Origin: Microcaldota archaeon
GTDB lineage: Archaea > Micrarchaeota > Micrarchaeia > Anstonellales > Bilamarchaeaceae
Direction of reading: 5' to 3'
Length of the DNA stretch: 9,969 nucleotides
Assembly (NCBI GenBank): GCA_013331535.1
Contig: DUGF01000073.1
Location: 14,726-24,694 of the forward strand
The stretch's first letter is position 1. Every line of letters starts with the position of its first letter. The notes beneath the pieces were generated by a model. The model was not told the DNA's origin, made no database searches, and saw nothing but the letters and a program-made list of their open reading frames with translations. Shown here in pieces: positions 1 through 5,990 of this stretch. A program made the translations under genes and the position numbers.

Positions 1-396
1 TGCACCTCCGAGCAGGCGGGAGGAGTCATTGATATACGTGCTGAGTTTCACCCGGACATACTCTCTCTGGGCATCTGTAAGCTCGTTCCATTCCTTCAGT
101 TCCTGGCCGCTCGGGACTTCAACAACCGCCCCGGTCCTTTGGCTGGTTACGTGCACCATTTTGGTCTTGAACAAGCCTGAGAAAAAGGTTGTATCCTCAG
201 AATCCGGTTCGGTCATTTTTTGGCGAAGGAACATCGCGGTAAGCTGCGGCTTGCACCTTTCGTACTCAACGGAAATCTCAACATCCTTTAGCGGGTCGTG
301 CTGTCTGAATCCTCCAATTCTGGAACTGGTGAACTGGCCATGCCTTTGCTGAGGTAACCCTTGAACAGAAGAAGGTTTCGCGTACTTATCCCCCAT
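1..396 (-). CDS. Unrecognised protein, N-terminal 132 residues (cut by window edge)
   Basis: The frame is open from an ATG at 396-394 to base 1, giving 132 codons with no stop, so the gene continues beyond the left edge. The start is the first in-frame ATG after an upstream in-frame TAA. The N-terminal 35 residues are Gln/Ser/Gly-rich and look disordered. After that comes a charged, mixed alpha/beta-looking stretch with KDVEISVEYERCKPQL near 37-52 and a helical segment, LKEWNELTDAQREYVRVKL, at 100-118. No signal peptide, membrane segment or catalytic motif is visible, and I do not recognise a family. It is divergent from dcd across 53 bases. A TATA-like element centred at 424 lies 28 bases before the ATG, which suggests a leaderless message. 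Codon use resembles the neighbouring genes. That it is a gene is fairly secure; its function is unknown. Confidence 0.75.
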   Translation of the reverse strand, partial: MGDKYAKPSSVQGLPQQRHGQFTSSRIGGFRQHDPLKDVEISVEYERCKPQLTAMFLRQKMTEPDSEDTTFFSGLFKTKMVHVTSQRTGAVVEVPSGQELKEWNELTDAQREYVRVKLSTYINDSSRLLGGA

Positions 397-420
397 GCAA
401 CTTACTTTGTCGGCTAAGGG

Positions 421-427
421 TTAAATA
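421..427. promoter_or_regulatory. Shared TATA-like element between divergent starts
   Basis: TTAAATA on the plus strand reads TATTTAA on the minus strand. Its centre (424) is 26 bases from the dcd ATG at 450 and 28 bases from the minus-strand ATG at 396. Archaeal TATA boxes lie about 25 bases before the transcription start, so this one element could drive both genes as leaderless messages. The role is inferred from sequence and spacing only. Confidence 0.55.
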
Positions 428-449
428 GATTAAAGATTCATGTAGAACC

Positions 450-977
450 ATGGCACTTTCCGACAGAGACATAAAGAATGCATTGAGAAGAGGGATAATG
501 AAGATTGAACCGCTCGTAGTTGCGGGCGAAAACAGCCAGATTGGCTCTGCATCGGTTGATTTAACACTTTCAAATGAATGGTGGTTTTTCAAAAGGGAAT
601 ATCTGGGCAAACAGGTAGACCTTTCAAAAGTCGGATTTGAAAAGGCGATGGAGAAAACTATCGCGGAGAGCGTTGTTTTGCCTCCAGGCGGGATGTGCCT
701 TGGAAAAACCGTTGAAAAAATTACGCTTCCATCGAACATTATGGGAAAATTAGAGGGCCGCTCGCGGTACGCAAGAATGGGCCTGTCCGTTCATATAACC
801 TCGGCAGTCGTCCAGCCCGGAAGCGATAACCACCAGGTTCTGGAAATCGTGAATTTCGCACCGTTCAGCATTGTCCTTCACAAGGGAATGCGCATTTCTC
901 AGGTCATCTTCCACAGAATGGAAAGTGAAAGCAGCAAGCCATACGCGAAATTCGGGAAGATTGCGAGAAAGCAATAA
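450..977 (+). CDS. dcd: dCTP deaminase (dUTPase superfamily)
   Basis: The 175-residue product matches the Dcd family in length and motifs. Dcd deaminates dCTP to dUTP (some archaeal members go on to dUMP), feeding dTMP synthesis in the cytoplasm. The N-terminal MALSDRDIKNAL and the segment SASVDLTL (33-40) are typical. EGRSRYARMGLSVH (102-115) carries the conserved Ser and Arg residues, and QVLEIVNFAP (129-138) holds the expected catalytic Glu132. GMRISQVIF (146-154) closes the fold. The motif before the catalytic strand reads VVQPGSDNHQ, with Gln where E. coli-type enzymes have Asp in IDPG, and I cannot tell from this whether the enzyme also has dUTPase activity. The ATG at 450 is chosen because the ATG at 440 is followed at once by TAG. 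There is no Shine-Dalgarno; a TATA-like element 26 bases upstream suggests a leaderless message. The surface-protein gene begins 29 bases after the stop and may be cotranscribed. Confidence 0.93.
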   Translation: MALSDRDIKNALRRGIMKIEPLVVAGENSQIGSASVDLTLSNEWWFFKREYLGKQVDLSKVGFEKAMEKTIAESVVLPPGGMCLGKTVEKITLPSNIMGKLEGRSRYARMGLSVHITSAVVQPGSDNHQVLEIVNFAPFSIVLHKGMRISQVIFHRMESESSKPYAKFGKIARKQ

Positions 978-1006
978 CAGTTGGAGCGCGGAAACGGGCG
1001 GAAAAA

Positions 1007-1720
1007 ATGAAAAACGCGAAGAAAGAAACTATTGCAGATGCTGCAACAAAAGTGAAGAAGGCGGGGCTTACCGAGAATGCAAAAATCGCTCTGCTGACAA
1101 TCGCTGTTTTACTCGTCCTATTTGTAATCGCACCGTCTTTTTACGTTCCGCAGCTGGAAAAGGAAATGACATTTCATTACAAAGAACAACCATTGGAAAA
1201 AAACTCTGTGCTTCGGCTGAAAAACGGGGAAAAATATGCTTATGACTATATTGTGGAAGGACTGGGGGATGCTGCAAAAACAACCTCTTTAACCTATGAG
1301 ATAAGACAATATGGAAAATGCAAAACAATTGTGCTCAAGGAAATAAAACTCAATGAAAGTACGCAACAGCCATGTCTAAAACAGGATGGCACTGATCAGA
1401 ATGGCTCAAACCTTACACTAACAAATCCATTTATCCTGATGTTCAAGCCATGGATGCTTGCAGTAAAAGAAGGATGGGTATGGAAAGTTGAGCTTCGCGC
1501 GGACTATGGACCGGTAAATACTACAACAGAACGAATAGAGATGAGATACACAGGAACAGAAACTTATCTCAACCGAACCGTATATGTAGTTGACATAATC
1601 CGAAATGGAAATAAAAATGATAAAATAACTTCGTGGATAGATAAGGAAAAAAGAGTGCTACTTAAGGAAAATGGAATGGCGTATACTATAGAAATAAAAG
1701 AAGCTTCAAACTTGGATTAA
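1007..1720 (+). CDS. Signal-anchored extracytoplasmic protein with five N-glycosylation sequons
   Basis: This 237-residue protein has a Lys-rich N-terminus (1-25), one hydrophobic helix at about 26-47 and a C-terminal domain of about 190 residues. That arrangement predicts a type II (N-in) membrane anchor with an outside domain. All five N-X-S/T sequons (Asn116, 132, 135, 171 and 189) lie in the outside part. It also holds the only two cysteines (105 and 123), which could form a disulfide. The domain looks beta-rich and ends in a pattern, SWIDKEKRVLLKENG near 209-223, reminiscent of bacterial periplasmic beta proteins, but I do not recognise a family. The ATG at 1007 is the first in frame after dcd, and only a weak purine-rich stretch precedes it. 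Its TAA overlaps the stop of convergent rpoK. The second half is visibly more AT-rich than dcd. Confidence 0.82.
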   Translation: MKNAKKETIADAATKVKKAGLTENAKIALLTIAVLLVLFVIAPSFYVPQLEKEMTFHYKEQPLEKNSVLRLKNGEKYAYDYIVEGLGDAAKTTSLTYEIRQYGKCKTIVLKEIKLNESTQQPCLKQDGTDQNGSNLTLTNPFILMFKPWMLAVKEGWVWKVELRADYGPVNTTTERIEMRYTGTETYLNRTVYVVDIIRNGNKNDKITSWIDKEKRVLLKENGMAYTIEIKEASNLD

Positions 1721-1896
1721 GAAGAAAATGGTTTTCTCAGAACCTCAAGCGGAATAACAGACTTTGCAAATTCCAACTCGGCGACTGAGATAAAGGTTGG
1801 ATTTTCTCCCACGCTGACCATTGGCGGTGCTCCGGCTGCAAGCTGGTTTGCTCTTGCACCGATGATGCGTGCGAGTTCGTATTTTGTTAGTTCCAT
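1717..1896 (-). CDS. rpoK: DNA-directed RNA polymerase subunit K (Rpb6/omega homologue)
   Basis: The minus strand encodes 59 residues starting MELTKYELARIIGARANQL. The pattern Y-E-x-A-R-I-I-G-A-R-A followed by the GAPPMV segment (22-27), and ending VIPLEVLRKP (47-56), is the hallmark of archaeal RpoK. It is the counterpart of eukaryotic Rpb6 and bacterial omega, which helps assemble and stabilise RNA polymerase. The length fits the short form that lacks an N-terminal tail. A Shine-Dalgarno GAGGTG (1907-1902) lies 5 bases before the ATG. A strong AT-rich TATA-like stretch at 1918-1928 is centred only 27 bases from the ATG, so leaderless and Shine-Dalgarno starts are both conceivable. The stop codon complement (TTA, 1717-1719) overlaps the stop of the convergent surface-protein gene. 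No other polymerase or ribosomal gene is adjacent. Confidence 0.92.
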   Translation of the reverse strand: MELTKYELARIIGARANQLAAGAPPMVSVGENPTFISVAELEFAKSVIPLEVLRKPFSS

Positions 1897-1901
1897 GATT
1901 T

Positions 1902-1928
1902 CACCTCAGAATATGAATATAAATATAA
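1902..1928 (-). promoter_or_regulatory. rpoK promoter (TATA-like) and Shine-Dalgarno
   Basis: On the minus strand TTATATTTATA (1928-1918) is a good archaeal TATA match, and GAGGTG (1907-1902) is a good ribosome-binding site 5 bases before the rpoK ATG. If that TATA box sets the start about 25 bases on, the Shine-Dalgarno would not be transcribed. The true box may therefore be the weaker AT-rich sequence further upstream, around 1930-1945. Confidence 0.5.
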
Positions 1929-1970
1929 TAACATATGATTAAACACTATTGGATTTTATGAAGATGCGCA

Positions 1971-2633
1971 TTATTGATTTTTTCTTTCATTCCTTTTGGC
2001 TTTTTCAGAGGCAAGTTCCTCTCGCAGTTCTTTCATTTCCTTTACGAGATTCTGCATATGACCTGCCAGGATTTCTGTGCTCTTTCCGAAGTCTGGCTGT
2101 GCAGTTTCACCAGCAGTTATTCCAGAATCAGAGGGACGATTTGTCGCTTCAAGTTTCTCAAGAATCTCATCCACAAGTATCTTATAACCTGAAATTGCAG
2201 GGATGGCCCCTTCGCCCTCCTTTGGATTATGGGCTGCGGTTTCTATATGTAGTGTAGCTAGGTTTAAAAACCGCTCTAAAATGGTGCGGGAAATGCTTAT
2301 ATTCTGGATTTTCTCGTAGGGAATGACATCCCTATGCGAGGAGATAACCCCTCGCTTGATTATAATGTCCTTTTCCCCTAGATAAAACGTAAAATGGCGG
2401 TATTCCAGGTCTATCCAGATAAAATAGGGCAGAAAAATCACAAGCAGAATAATGAGAAGAATGAATGGATAGAAACCCTTTTCTTTTATTCCAAATAAAT
2501 CCTGAATAAATAGATAAGAAGCGAATGAAGCGATAACCCAGATTATGAATAGGGCAATGACGGCACCTAGTGCCCAGACTATCCGAATCTTTGGATCAAG
2601 ATGTCTTGCTCCGGTTTCTTGTCGCGCCAACAT
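1971..2633 (-). CDS. Membrane protein with bacterial PH-like (bPH2/YdbS-type) domain and C-terminal coiled coil
   Basis: The 220-residue product has two membrane segments, at about 17-45 and 55-75. The domain after them starts WIDLEYRHFTFYLGEKDIII and continues through RGVISSHRDVIPYEKIQNISISRT (94-117) and the LATLHIETA strand (125-133). That layout is the pattern of the bPH2 (DUF304, YdbS/YdbT-type) family: two helices, then a PH-like beta domain on the cytoplasmic side. The roles of this family are poorly known; some bacterial members affect envelope stress or resistance to exported compounds. A Gly/Ser/Thr-rich linker (163-184) leads to a charged amphipathic helix (185-218), which probably forms a coiled coil; this tail is unusual for the family. 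The ATG at 2633 is supported by a strong Shine-Dalgarno, GGAGGTG, 7 bases upstream, which lies in a hairpin. A separate promoter is likely, because a TATA-like sequence sits at 2697-2704. Confidence 0.82.
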   Translation of the reverse strand: MLARQETGARHLDPKIRIVWALGAVIALFIIWVIASFASYLFIQDLFGIKEKGFYPFILLIILLVIFLPYFIWIDLEYRHFTFYLGEKDIIIKRGVISSHRDVIPYEKIQNISISRTILERFLNLATLHIETAAHNPKEGEGAIPAISGYKILVDEILEKLEATNRPSDSGITAGETAQPDFGKSTEILAGHMQNLVKEMKELREELASEKAKRNERKNQ

Positions 2634-2643
2634 AATAAACCAC

Positions 2644-2662
2644 CTCCAACTAAAAGTCGGAG
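2644..2662 (-). promoter_or_regulatory. Leader hairpin that pairs with the Shine-Dalgarno of the bPH2 gene
   Basis: In the minus-strand RNA, CUCCGAC pairs with GUUGGAG across a UUUUA loop: seven base pairs, one of them G-U. The 3' arm contains the GGAG of the GGAGGTG ribosome-binding site (plus-strand positions 2641-2647). Folding would hide the site, so translation could respond to temperature, a ligand or a protein. The structure is seen in the sequence; the regulation is inferred. Confidence 0.45.
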
Positions 2663-2663
2663 T

Positions 2664-2704
2664 TGTCTATGCCGTGATTAGACATAACAAATGGGGTTAA
2701 AATA
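2664..2704 (-). promoter_or_regulatory. Promoter of the bPH2 gene with an inverted repeat at the predicted start
   Basis: The TATA-like sequence TATTTTAA (minus strand, 2704-2697) predicts transcription starting near 2675. A perfect inverted repeat, TGTCTA (2664-2669) and TAGACA (2679-2684) with a 9-base spacer, straddles that position. It could be an operator. With this start the leader would be about 41 bases and would consist largely of the Shine-Dalgarno hairpin. Confidence 0.4.
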
Positions 2705-2732
2705 GGTTTGGGTCGGATGCAGATTCTGGCGT

Positions 2733-3977
2733 CTACAAAACAATATAAACATTTCCTTTTTTACCTACAGTGAGAGCGGTTTCTCCTGAAAAACTGAATG
2801 ATTTGACATTTCCCTTGATGACCTTTATCTTCATTCCGCGCACAAGCCAACTGCCCCGGCCATCAAACATATAAACAACTGCTTCTCCGTGATCGTCGTC
2901 GCCAACAACCACACGGGTAAAGGTTTCCTTTGTCCGTCCTTTTGGATATTGTTTGTGGTCAACGGTCTTTACGTCCAGGATATCAGTATTAACATTGCGC
3001 ATTCCATCCTTGATTTTCGTGATATTCGTAAGCTTCAATTCCTTGAACTTTCTCTTTGCCAAAGTGAACGCCATTTTCGCGTCATGTTCGGTCTCGCGGA
3101 GCATGCGTTTTAGCTCTTTTTTCATTATTCCGTCGTCTCCTTCTGAAAGCATCATTGTTTCATATGCTTTTTTGAAGAAGGTCTGCGGAAGATGTTCGAC
3201 GGTTGCGTCCTCTTTTTGCTCTTCCACTTCCTCAGTTTCTATCTTTTTTACTTCTGAGGTTATCTTATCTATTTCCTGCTCCTGGGTTCCGACAGAATCC
3301 AATTCTGATTCCACCGTGTCATCGTCAAGCACATTGACAGGCTCGGAAACAACAAGGGTTTCCTGTACCGGATTTTTGGGGGAAACGACTGACTGTGCCG
3401 ACTGGGGCGTCTCAACTGGATGTACTTGCACTCCTGAGATGGCATCGATACCGGCGATAGCCTCCAAATAACTAGTAAGAAATTCCTGCATTGCCTGCCT
3501 GTTTAGATCATCATGGTTTTCCTTAGTCAGAGGCTGCTTTCCTAAACTTTTGAAATAGACTTTTTCTATTGTTGGCATCATCCTCTTTTTTACGACATCT
3601 GCCTTTTCCTTTCCGAGCTTTTTCTCGAAAAGCTGCTCTATTGGGGAGAGAATTCTGCGCTTCTTTTCCTCATCAACAACCTGGGTATCAGGGCTTTGGT
3701 CTTTTGAACGGGAAGAGAACAACTCTGCAAACGACATTGTCTCTGCTTCTGTTGATTTCATCTTTTGGAGAATATCCTGGGCAGCGCGTTTTACCCCTGC
3801 ATCTTTGTCATAGCTTAGTTCAATAAGTGCAAAAACTGCGGCTGGGTCGTCAGTTTCACTAAGGGATTTTGCCGCATCCTTTCTTACCTTGGGGCTTTCG
3901 TCGAAAGTCAATGAAACAAGCTTTTGAATATCAGCAGCGGTCGCACTCTGCATCTCCACACCAAACTCATCATGCAT
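2733..3977 (-). CDS. HEAT-repeat and RPA-like OB-fold protein, possible ssDNA or RNA binder
   Basis: This 414-residue protein has four regions. At 14-73 two HEAT-type helical repeats occur, with the characteristic SPKVRKDAAKSLSE and AGVKRAAQDIL cores. A charged helical region covers 105-175. An acidic, Ser/Val/Glu-rich linker (about 186-262) looks disordered. After a basic helix (285-313) comes an OB fold (316-414): ITKIKDGMRNVNTDILDV, then VVVGDDDHGEAVVYMFD, then GMKIKVIKGNVKSFSF and a final ALTVGKKGNVYIVL. That order closely follows the OB folds of archaeal replication protein A, which binds single-stranded DNA, although an RNA-binding role is possible. No zinc finger is present. The ATG at 3977 opens a frame divergent from the methyltransferase, with only 28 bases between the starts. 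An in-frame ATG at 3953 is an alternative. Domain calls are by eye; the function is inferred. Confidence 0.8.
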   Translation of the reverse strand: MHDEFGVEMQSATAADIQKLVSLTFDESPKVRKDAAKSLSETDDPAAVFALIELSYDKDAGVKRAAQDILQKMKSTEAETMSFAELFSSRSKDQSPDTQVVDEEKKRRILSPIEQLFEKKLGKEKADVVKKRMMPTIEKVYFKSLGKQPLTKENHDDLNRQAMQEFLTSYLEAIAGIDAISGVQVHPVETPQSAQSVVSPKNPVQETLVVSEPVNVLDDDTVESELDSVGTQEQEIDKITSEVKKIETEEVEEQKEDATVEHLPQTFFKKAYETMMLSEGDDGIMKKELKRMLRETEHDAKMAFTLAKRKFKELKLTNITKIKDGMRNVNTDILDVKTVDHKQYPKGRTKETFTRVVVGDDDHGEAVVYMFDGRGSWLVRGMKIKVIKGNVKSFSFSGETALTVGKKGNVYIVL

Positions 3978-4008
3978 TAAAAGGTTAAATACTTATCTTT
4001 TAGTTATG
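3975..4008. promoter_or_regulatory. Compact divergent promoter between HEAT/OB gene and RNA methyltransferase
   Basis: Only 28 bases separate the two ATGs. ATTAAAAG (about 3976-3983) is centred 26 bases before the plus-strand ATG at 4006 and overlaps the start codon of the opposite gene. On the other strand CTAAAAGA (4003-3996) lies about 22 bases before the ATG at 3977. Both messages would be leaderless, and each promoter would sit at the other gene's start. A third TATA-like sequence, TTAAATA at 3985-3991, is too near both ATGs to serve either at normal spacing. Confidence 0.4.
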
Positions 4009-4863
4009 GAACCGCGAGAGTTTGAGGAGTGGGTTGGAACGATAACCGGGGATAAAGAAGCTATCGGAACCGCTTTGCAACAGTCATTTAGAATAAACAC
4101 CCTAAAGATTCCTATTGAGGTTTTTGACGAGGTTTCTGAACTAAAAAACAAAAAAATAAAATGGGACGAAAGCGGACGGACCTACACTGACAAGTTTGAT
4201 ATAGGAAACACGATTGAGTATTTTTTGGGATACCTGCACCCACAAAGCCTTTCTTCGATGATTCCGCCACTTGTTCTTGGGCCAAAGGCCGGGGAGCATG
4301 TACTTGATCTAACTGCTGCACCCGGATCAAAGGCAACCCAGATTTCAGCAATTATGGAGAATACCGGAACACTGGTTGCAAATGACTTACCGGAAAAGGA
4401 AACAACACTTGTTGCAAACGTTGCGCGACTTGGAGCGCTTAATGTGATAATAACCAATCGGGATGCACGTGATTGGCCTCTTAAGAATGAATTTGACCGA
4501 GTTCTTCTTGATGTGCCGTGCAGTGCACTTGGATCAAACCTAAATGCCATGAAAAGATTTTCGATTTCTTATGCTGAATCGCTTGCCCTGGTCCAGAAAA
4601 GGCTTATTATGAAGGGATTTGATGCGCTGAAAGAGGGGGGAACGCTTGTTTACTCGACATGTACATACTCTATTGAAGAAAACGAAAATGTAATAGAGTA
4701 TCTGCTTTCTGTGAGAGAGGAGGCAAAGATTGAGAAAATTGAGTTGGAATATGTTCCTCATGACAACGGATTAACTGCGGAATGCAAGAAATGCTGGAGA
4801 ATCTATCCCAAGCATTTGAACAGTGATGGGTTTTTCATTGCAAAGATAACAAAGACAGAGTAG
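4006..4863 (+). CDS. tRNA/rRNA cytosine-C5 methyltransferase, NOL1/NOP2/sun family
   Basis: The 285-residue enzyme transfers a methyl group from S-adenosylmethionine to C5 of cytosine in RNA. In archaea the closest characterised type acts on tRNA positions 48/49 (aTrm4/MJ0026-like). Motif I is DLTAAPGSK (101-109). NDLPEKE (126-132) follows the ribose-binding strand, and RDARDW occupies 152-157. Motif IV is DVPCSALGS (169-177, Cys172), and motif VI is YSTCTYSIEENENV (216-229), whose Cys219 is the expected nucleophile. RIYPKHLNSDGFFIAKI (265-281) is the usual C-terminus. Small changes from consensus are Ser for the second Gly of motif I and Ala for Gly after PCS. It has no PUA domain of its own, but a PUA-type gene follows 27 bases later, so the two probably act together. 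The ATG at 4006 has no Shine-Dalgarno. The exact RNA target is unknown. Confidence 0.92.
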   Translation: MEPREFEEWVGTITGDKEAIGTALQQSFRINTLKIPIEVFDEVSELKNKKIKWDESGRTYTDKFDIGNTIEYFLGYLHPQSLSSMIPPLVLGPKAGEHVLDLTAAPGSKATQISAIMENTGTLVANDLPEKETTLVANVARLGALNVIITNRDARDWPLKNEFDRVLLDVPCSALGSNLNAMKRFSISYAESLALVQKRLIMKGFDALKEGGTLVYSTCTYSIEENENVIEYLLSVREEAKIEKIELEYVPHDNGLTAECKKCWRIYPKHLNSDGFFIAKITKTE

Positions 4864-4890
4864 CGGGCAAAACCATGTGGAGTGATTGAA

Positions 4891-5352
4891 ATGGAGATTA
4901 AAATAGAAAACGCGGAAACTTTCAAAAAATTTCTTTCCGAACGGTTTGGAGTTGTTTTTCCGCACGAGATTTTACTTTCAGATACAAAAGGGCACGGAAT
5001 ACGGGTTCACTCCAGGGGATTAATGGGCAATGTTTACGGATTGAAAGGATTTCAGGCATATTCAGGAAAAAACGGGATAAATCCTTATTTTATGCAGCTT
5101 GTTGGCATGCACGCGAAAAAGAACCTGATTGCGTTAAATGAAGTTGATGCCAAAAAATTCATTGCTGGAGAAACCGTGCGGAAAAAAATAAAAATACTCG
5201 GAGGACAAGGACCTGTAATCGTTGCCCATGGCGGGCACATCCTTGGTGTCGGGCATTTTGAGAATGGAGAACTTAGAAGTCCATTTTCTCAGGACCGAAG
5301 AAGCAGGATAATACAAAATAGGATTAAAGGATGGATTGGGAGGGATTTGTAG
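4891..5352 (+). CDS. PUA-type RNA-binding protein, methyltransferase partner
   Basis: This 153-residue protein has an N-terminal alpha/beta part (1-80) and a C-terminal PUA-like domain. The latter shows ALNEVDAKKFIAGETV (81-96), GQGPVIVAHGGHILGVGHF (105-123) and a basic tail, SQDRRSRIIQNRIKGW (133-148). PUA domains bind structured RNA, and the layout of pre-PUA plus PUA recalls Nip7-like proteins and the RNA-binding parts fused to some NOL1/NOP2/sun enzymes. It sits right behind such a methyltransferase that lacks a PUA domain, so it may supply RNA recognition in trans. The start is set at the ATG at 4891 because GGAGTG (4879-4884) lies 6 bases before it. The GTG at 4882 is inside that ribosome-binding site and is therefore unlikely. 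The exact family is uncertain. Confidence 0.82.
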   Translation: MEIKIENAETFKKFLSERFGVVFPHEILLSDTKGHGIRVHSRGLMGNVYGLKGFQAYSGKNGINPYFMQLVGMHAKKNLIALNEVDAKKFIAGETVRKKIKILGGQGPVIVAHGGHILGVGHFENGELRSPFSQDRRSRIIQNRIKGWIGRDL

Positions 5353-5368
5353 AAAAATCAGATTTTTC
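5352..5368. terminator. Bidirectional terminator hairpin between convergent genes
   Basis: GAAAAAT, CAG and ATTTTTC form a perfect 7-bp hairpin just after the PUA gene stop and 9 bases before the stop of the convergent coiled-coil gene. Both strands end in a run of five T, so it can end transcription from either side. Archaeal termination depends mainly on the U-run. Confidence 0.55.
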
Positions 5369-5376
5369 GTCCAGAG

Positions 5377-5901
5377 TTACTTCTGCTCTATAACAACACC
5401 CATTTCTTCCAGCGTTACAAGGCCGTCATCTGGAGCTGGACCGAATTTTATTCCCTTCCTGCTTGCAGATTTATAGGTGCGGGCCTCATCGTAGAGCTTT
5501 TTCAATTCGTCACGAATAACATGAAGCTGGGTTTCGATTTCGGTTATTTCTTTTTCGCATTCAGCAAGATCTCCTATGACATATCTTTTTTTTCGTCTTG
5601 CTCGCTCAACCTCATGGAATTGGGCAAGCTGATCATCAAGCTTCTTCGCTGCTTTGAGAAGCTCTTTTTCCATTTTTGGAGTATATGCCTGTGTGGCAAT
5701 TCTGAATTCTATTGCCCTTCTCTGCCTTCTCAATGGACCAACATCAACATCTCTGGTTTTCTCTAAAAAGGGTTCAAGCGCTTTATCCTCATACTGCTTG
5801 TAGCGCTTCCGTGCATTGACCTTTTTTATTCTGTTGATAAGGTCTGTTTTCTTTACTTCAAGCTCGGTGATTTTTGCACCGAGTTCTGCTTCATCCATCA
5901 T
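5377..5901 (-). CDS. Coiled-coil protein, COG1340-like
   Basis: The product of 174 residues is almost entirely charged helix. Heptad-like stretches span about 5-60 and 75-155, rich in Lys, Glu and Arg. The pattern LRRQRRAIEFRIATQAYTPK, followed by EKELLKAAKKLDDQL, resembles the archaeal coiled-coil family COG1340 (LE-R-x-QT-x(n)-EKELV). This copy is shorter than the roughly 290-residue members I recall. The last 30 residues turn non-helical, with KFGPAPDDGLVTLEEMGVVIEQK-like content. No enzyme motif is visible and the role is unknown; structural or ribosome-associated functions are only guesses. The frame opens with TTG (5904), ATG (5901) and ATG (5898). I prefer an ATG, with weak GTGAT as the ribosome-binding site. 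The gene lies downstream of the hairpin array that separates it from the aCPSF2-like gene. Confidence 0.8.
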   Translation of the reverse strand: MMDEAELGAKITELEVKKTDLINRIKKVNARKRYKQYEDKALEPFLEKTRDVDVGPLRRQRRAIEFRIATQAYTPKMEKELLKAAKKLDDQLAQFHEVERARRKKRYVIGDLAECEKEITEIETQLHVIRDELKKLYDEARTYKSASRKGIKFGPAPDDGLVTLEEMGVVIEQK

Positions 5902-5938
5902 CAAATCACAAAATTAAAGTGGTAATCGATTAGAAACG

Positions 5939-5978
5939 ATACTGGTAAAGACAGTATTTGAGGTATAAGGTTTAAAAA
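5939..5978 (-). promoter_or_regulatory. Possible promoter of the coiled-coil gene with an inverted repeat at the predicted start
   Basis: A TATA-like TTTTTTAAACC on the minus strand (centre near 5975) predicts transcription from about 5949, giving a leader of about 45 bases. A perfect inverted repeat, ATACTG (5939-5944) and CAGTAT (5952-5957), spans that point. The same arrangement occurs at the bPH2 gene. The weak point is that no experimental start is known. Confidence 0.35.
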
Positions 5979-5990
5979 AGATTGGATGGA

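Noticed and set aside
29..352. Plus-strand open frame of 107 codons
   Set aside because: It is antisense to a better frame (1-396, minus) that has a placed promoter and gene-like composition; this frame's Ser/Trp/Cys-rich product looks like a shadow.
440..445. Upstream ATG before dcd
   Set aside because: It is followed immediately by TAG. A start-stop element is possible but would not be in the message if dcd is leaderless.
2953..3471. Plus-strand open frame of 172 codons, Ser-rich
   Set aside because: It is antisense to the acidic linker and OB region of the HEAT/OB gene. The Ser/Thr richness comes from reading the reverse of Glu/Asp/Lys codons.
4882..4890. GTG start three codons upstream of the PUA-type gene
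   Set aside because: The GTG is inside the GGAGTG ribosome-binding site that serves the ATG at 4891.
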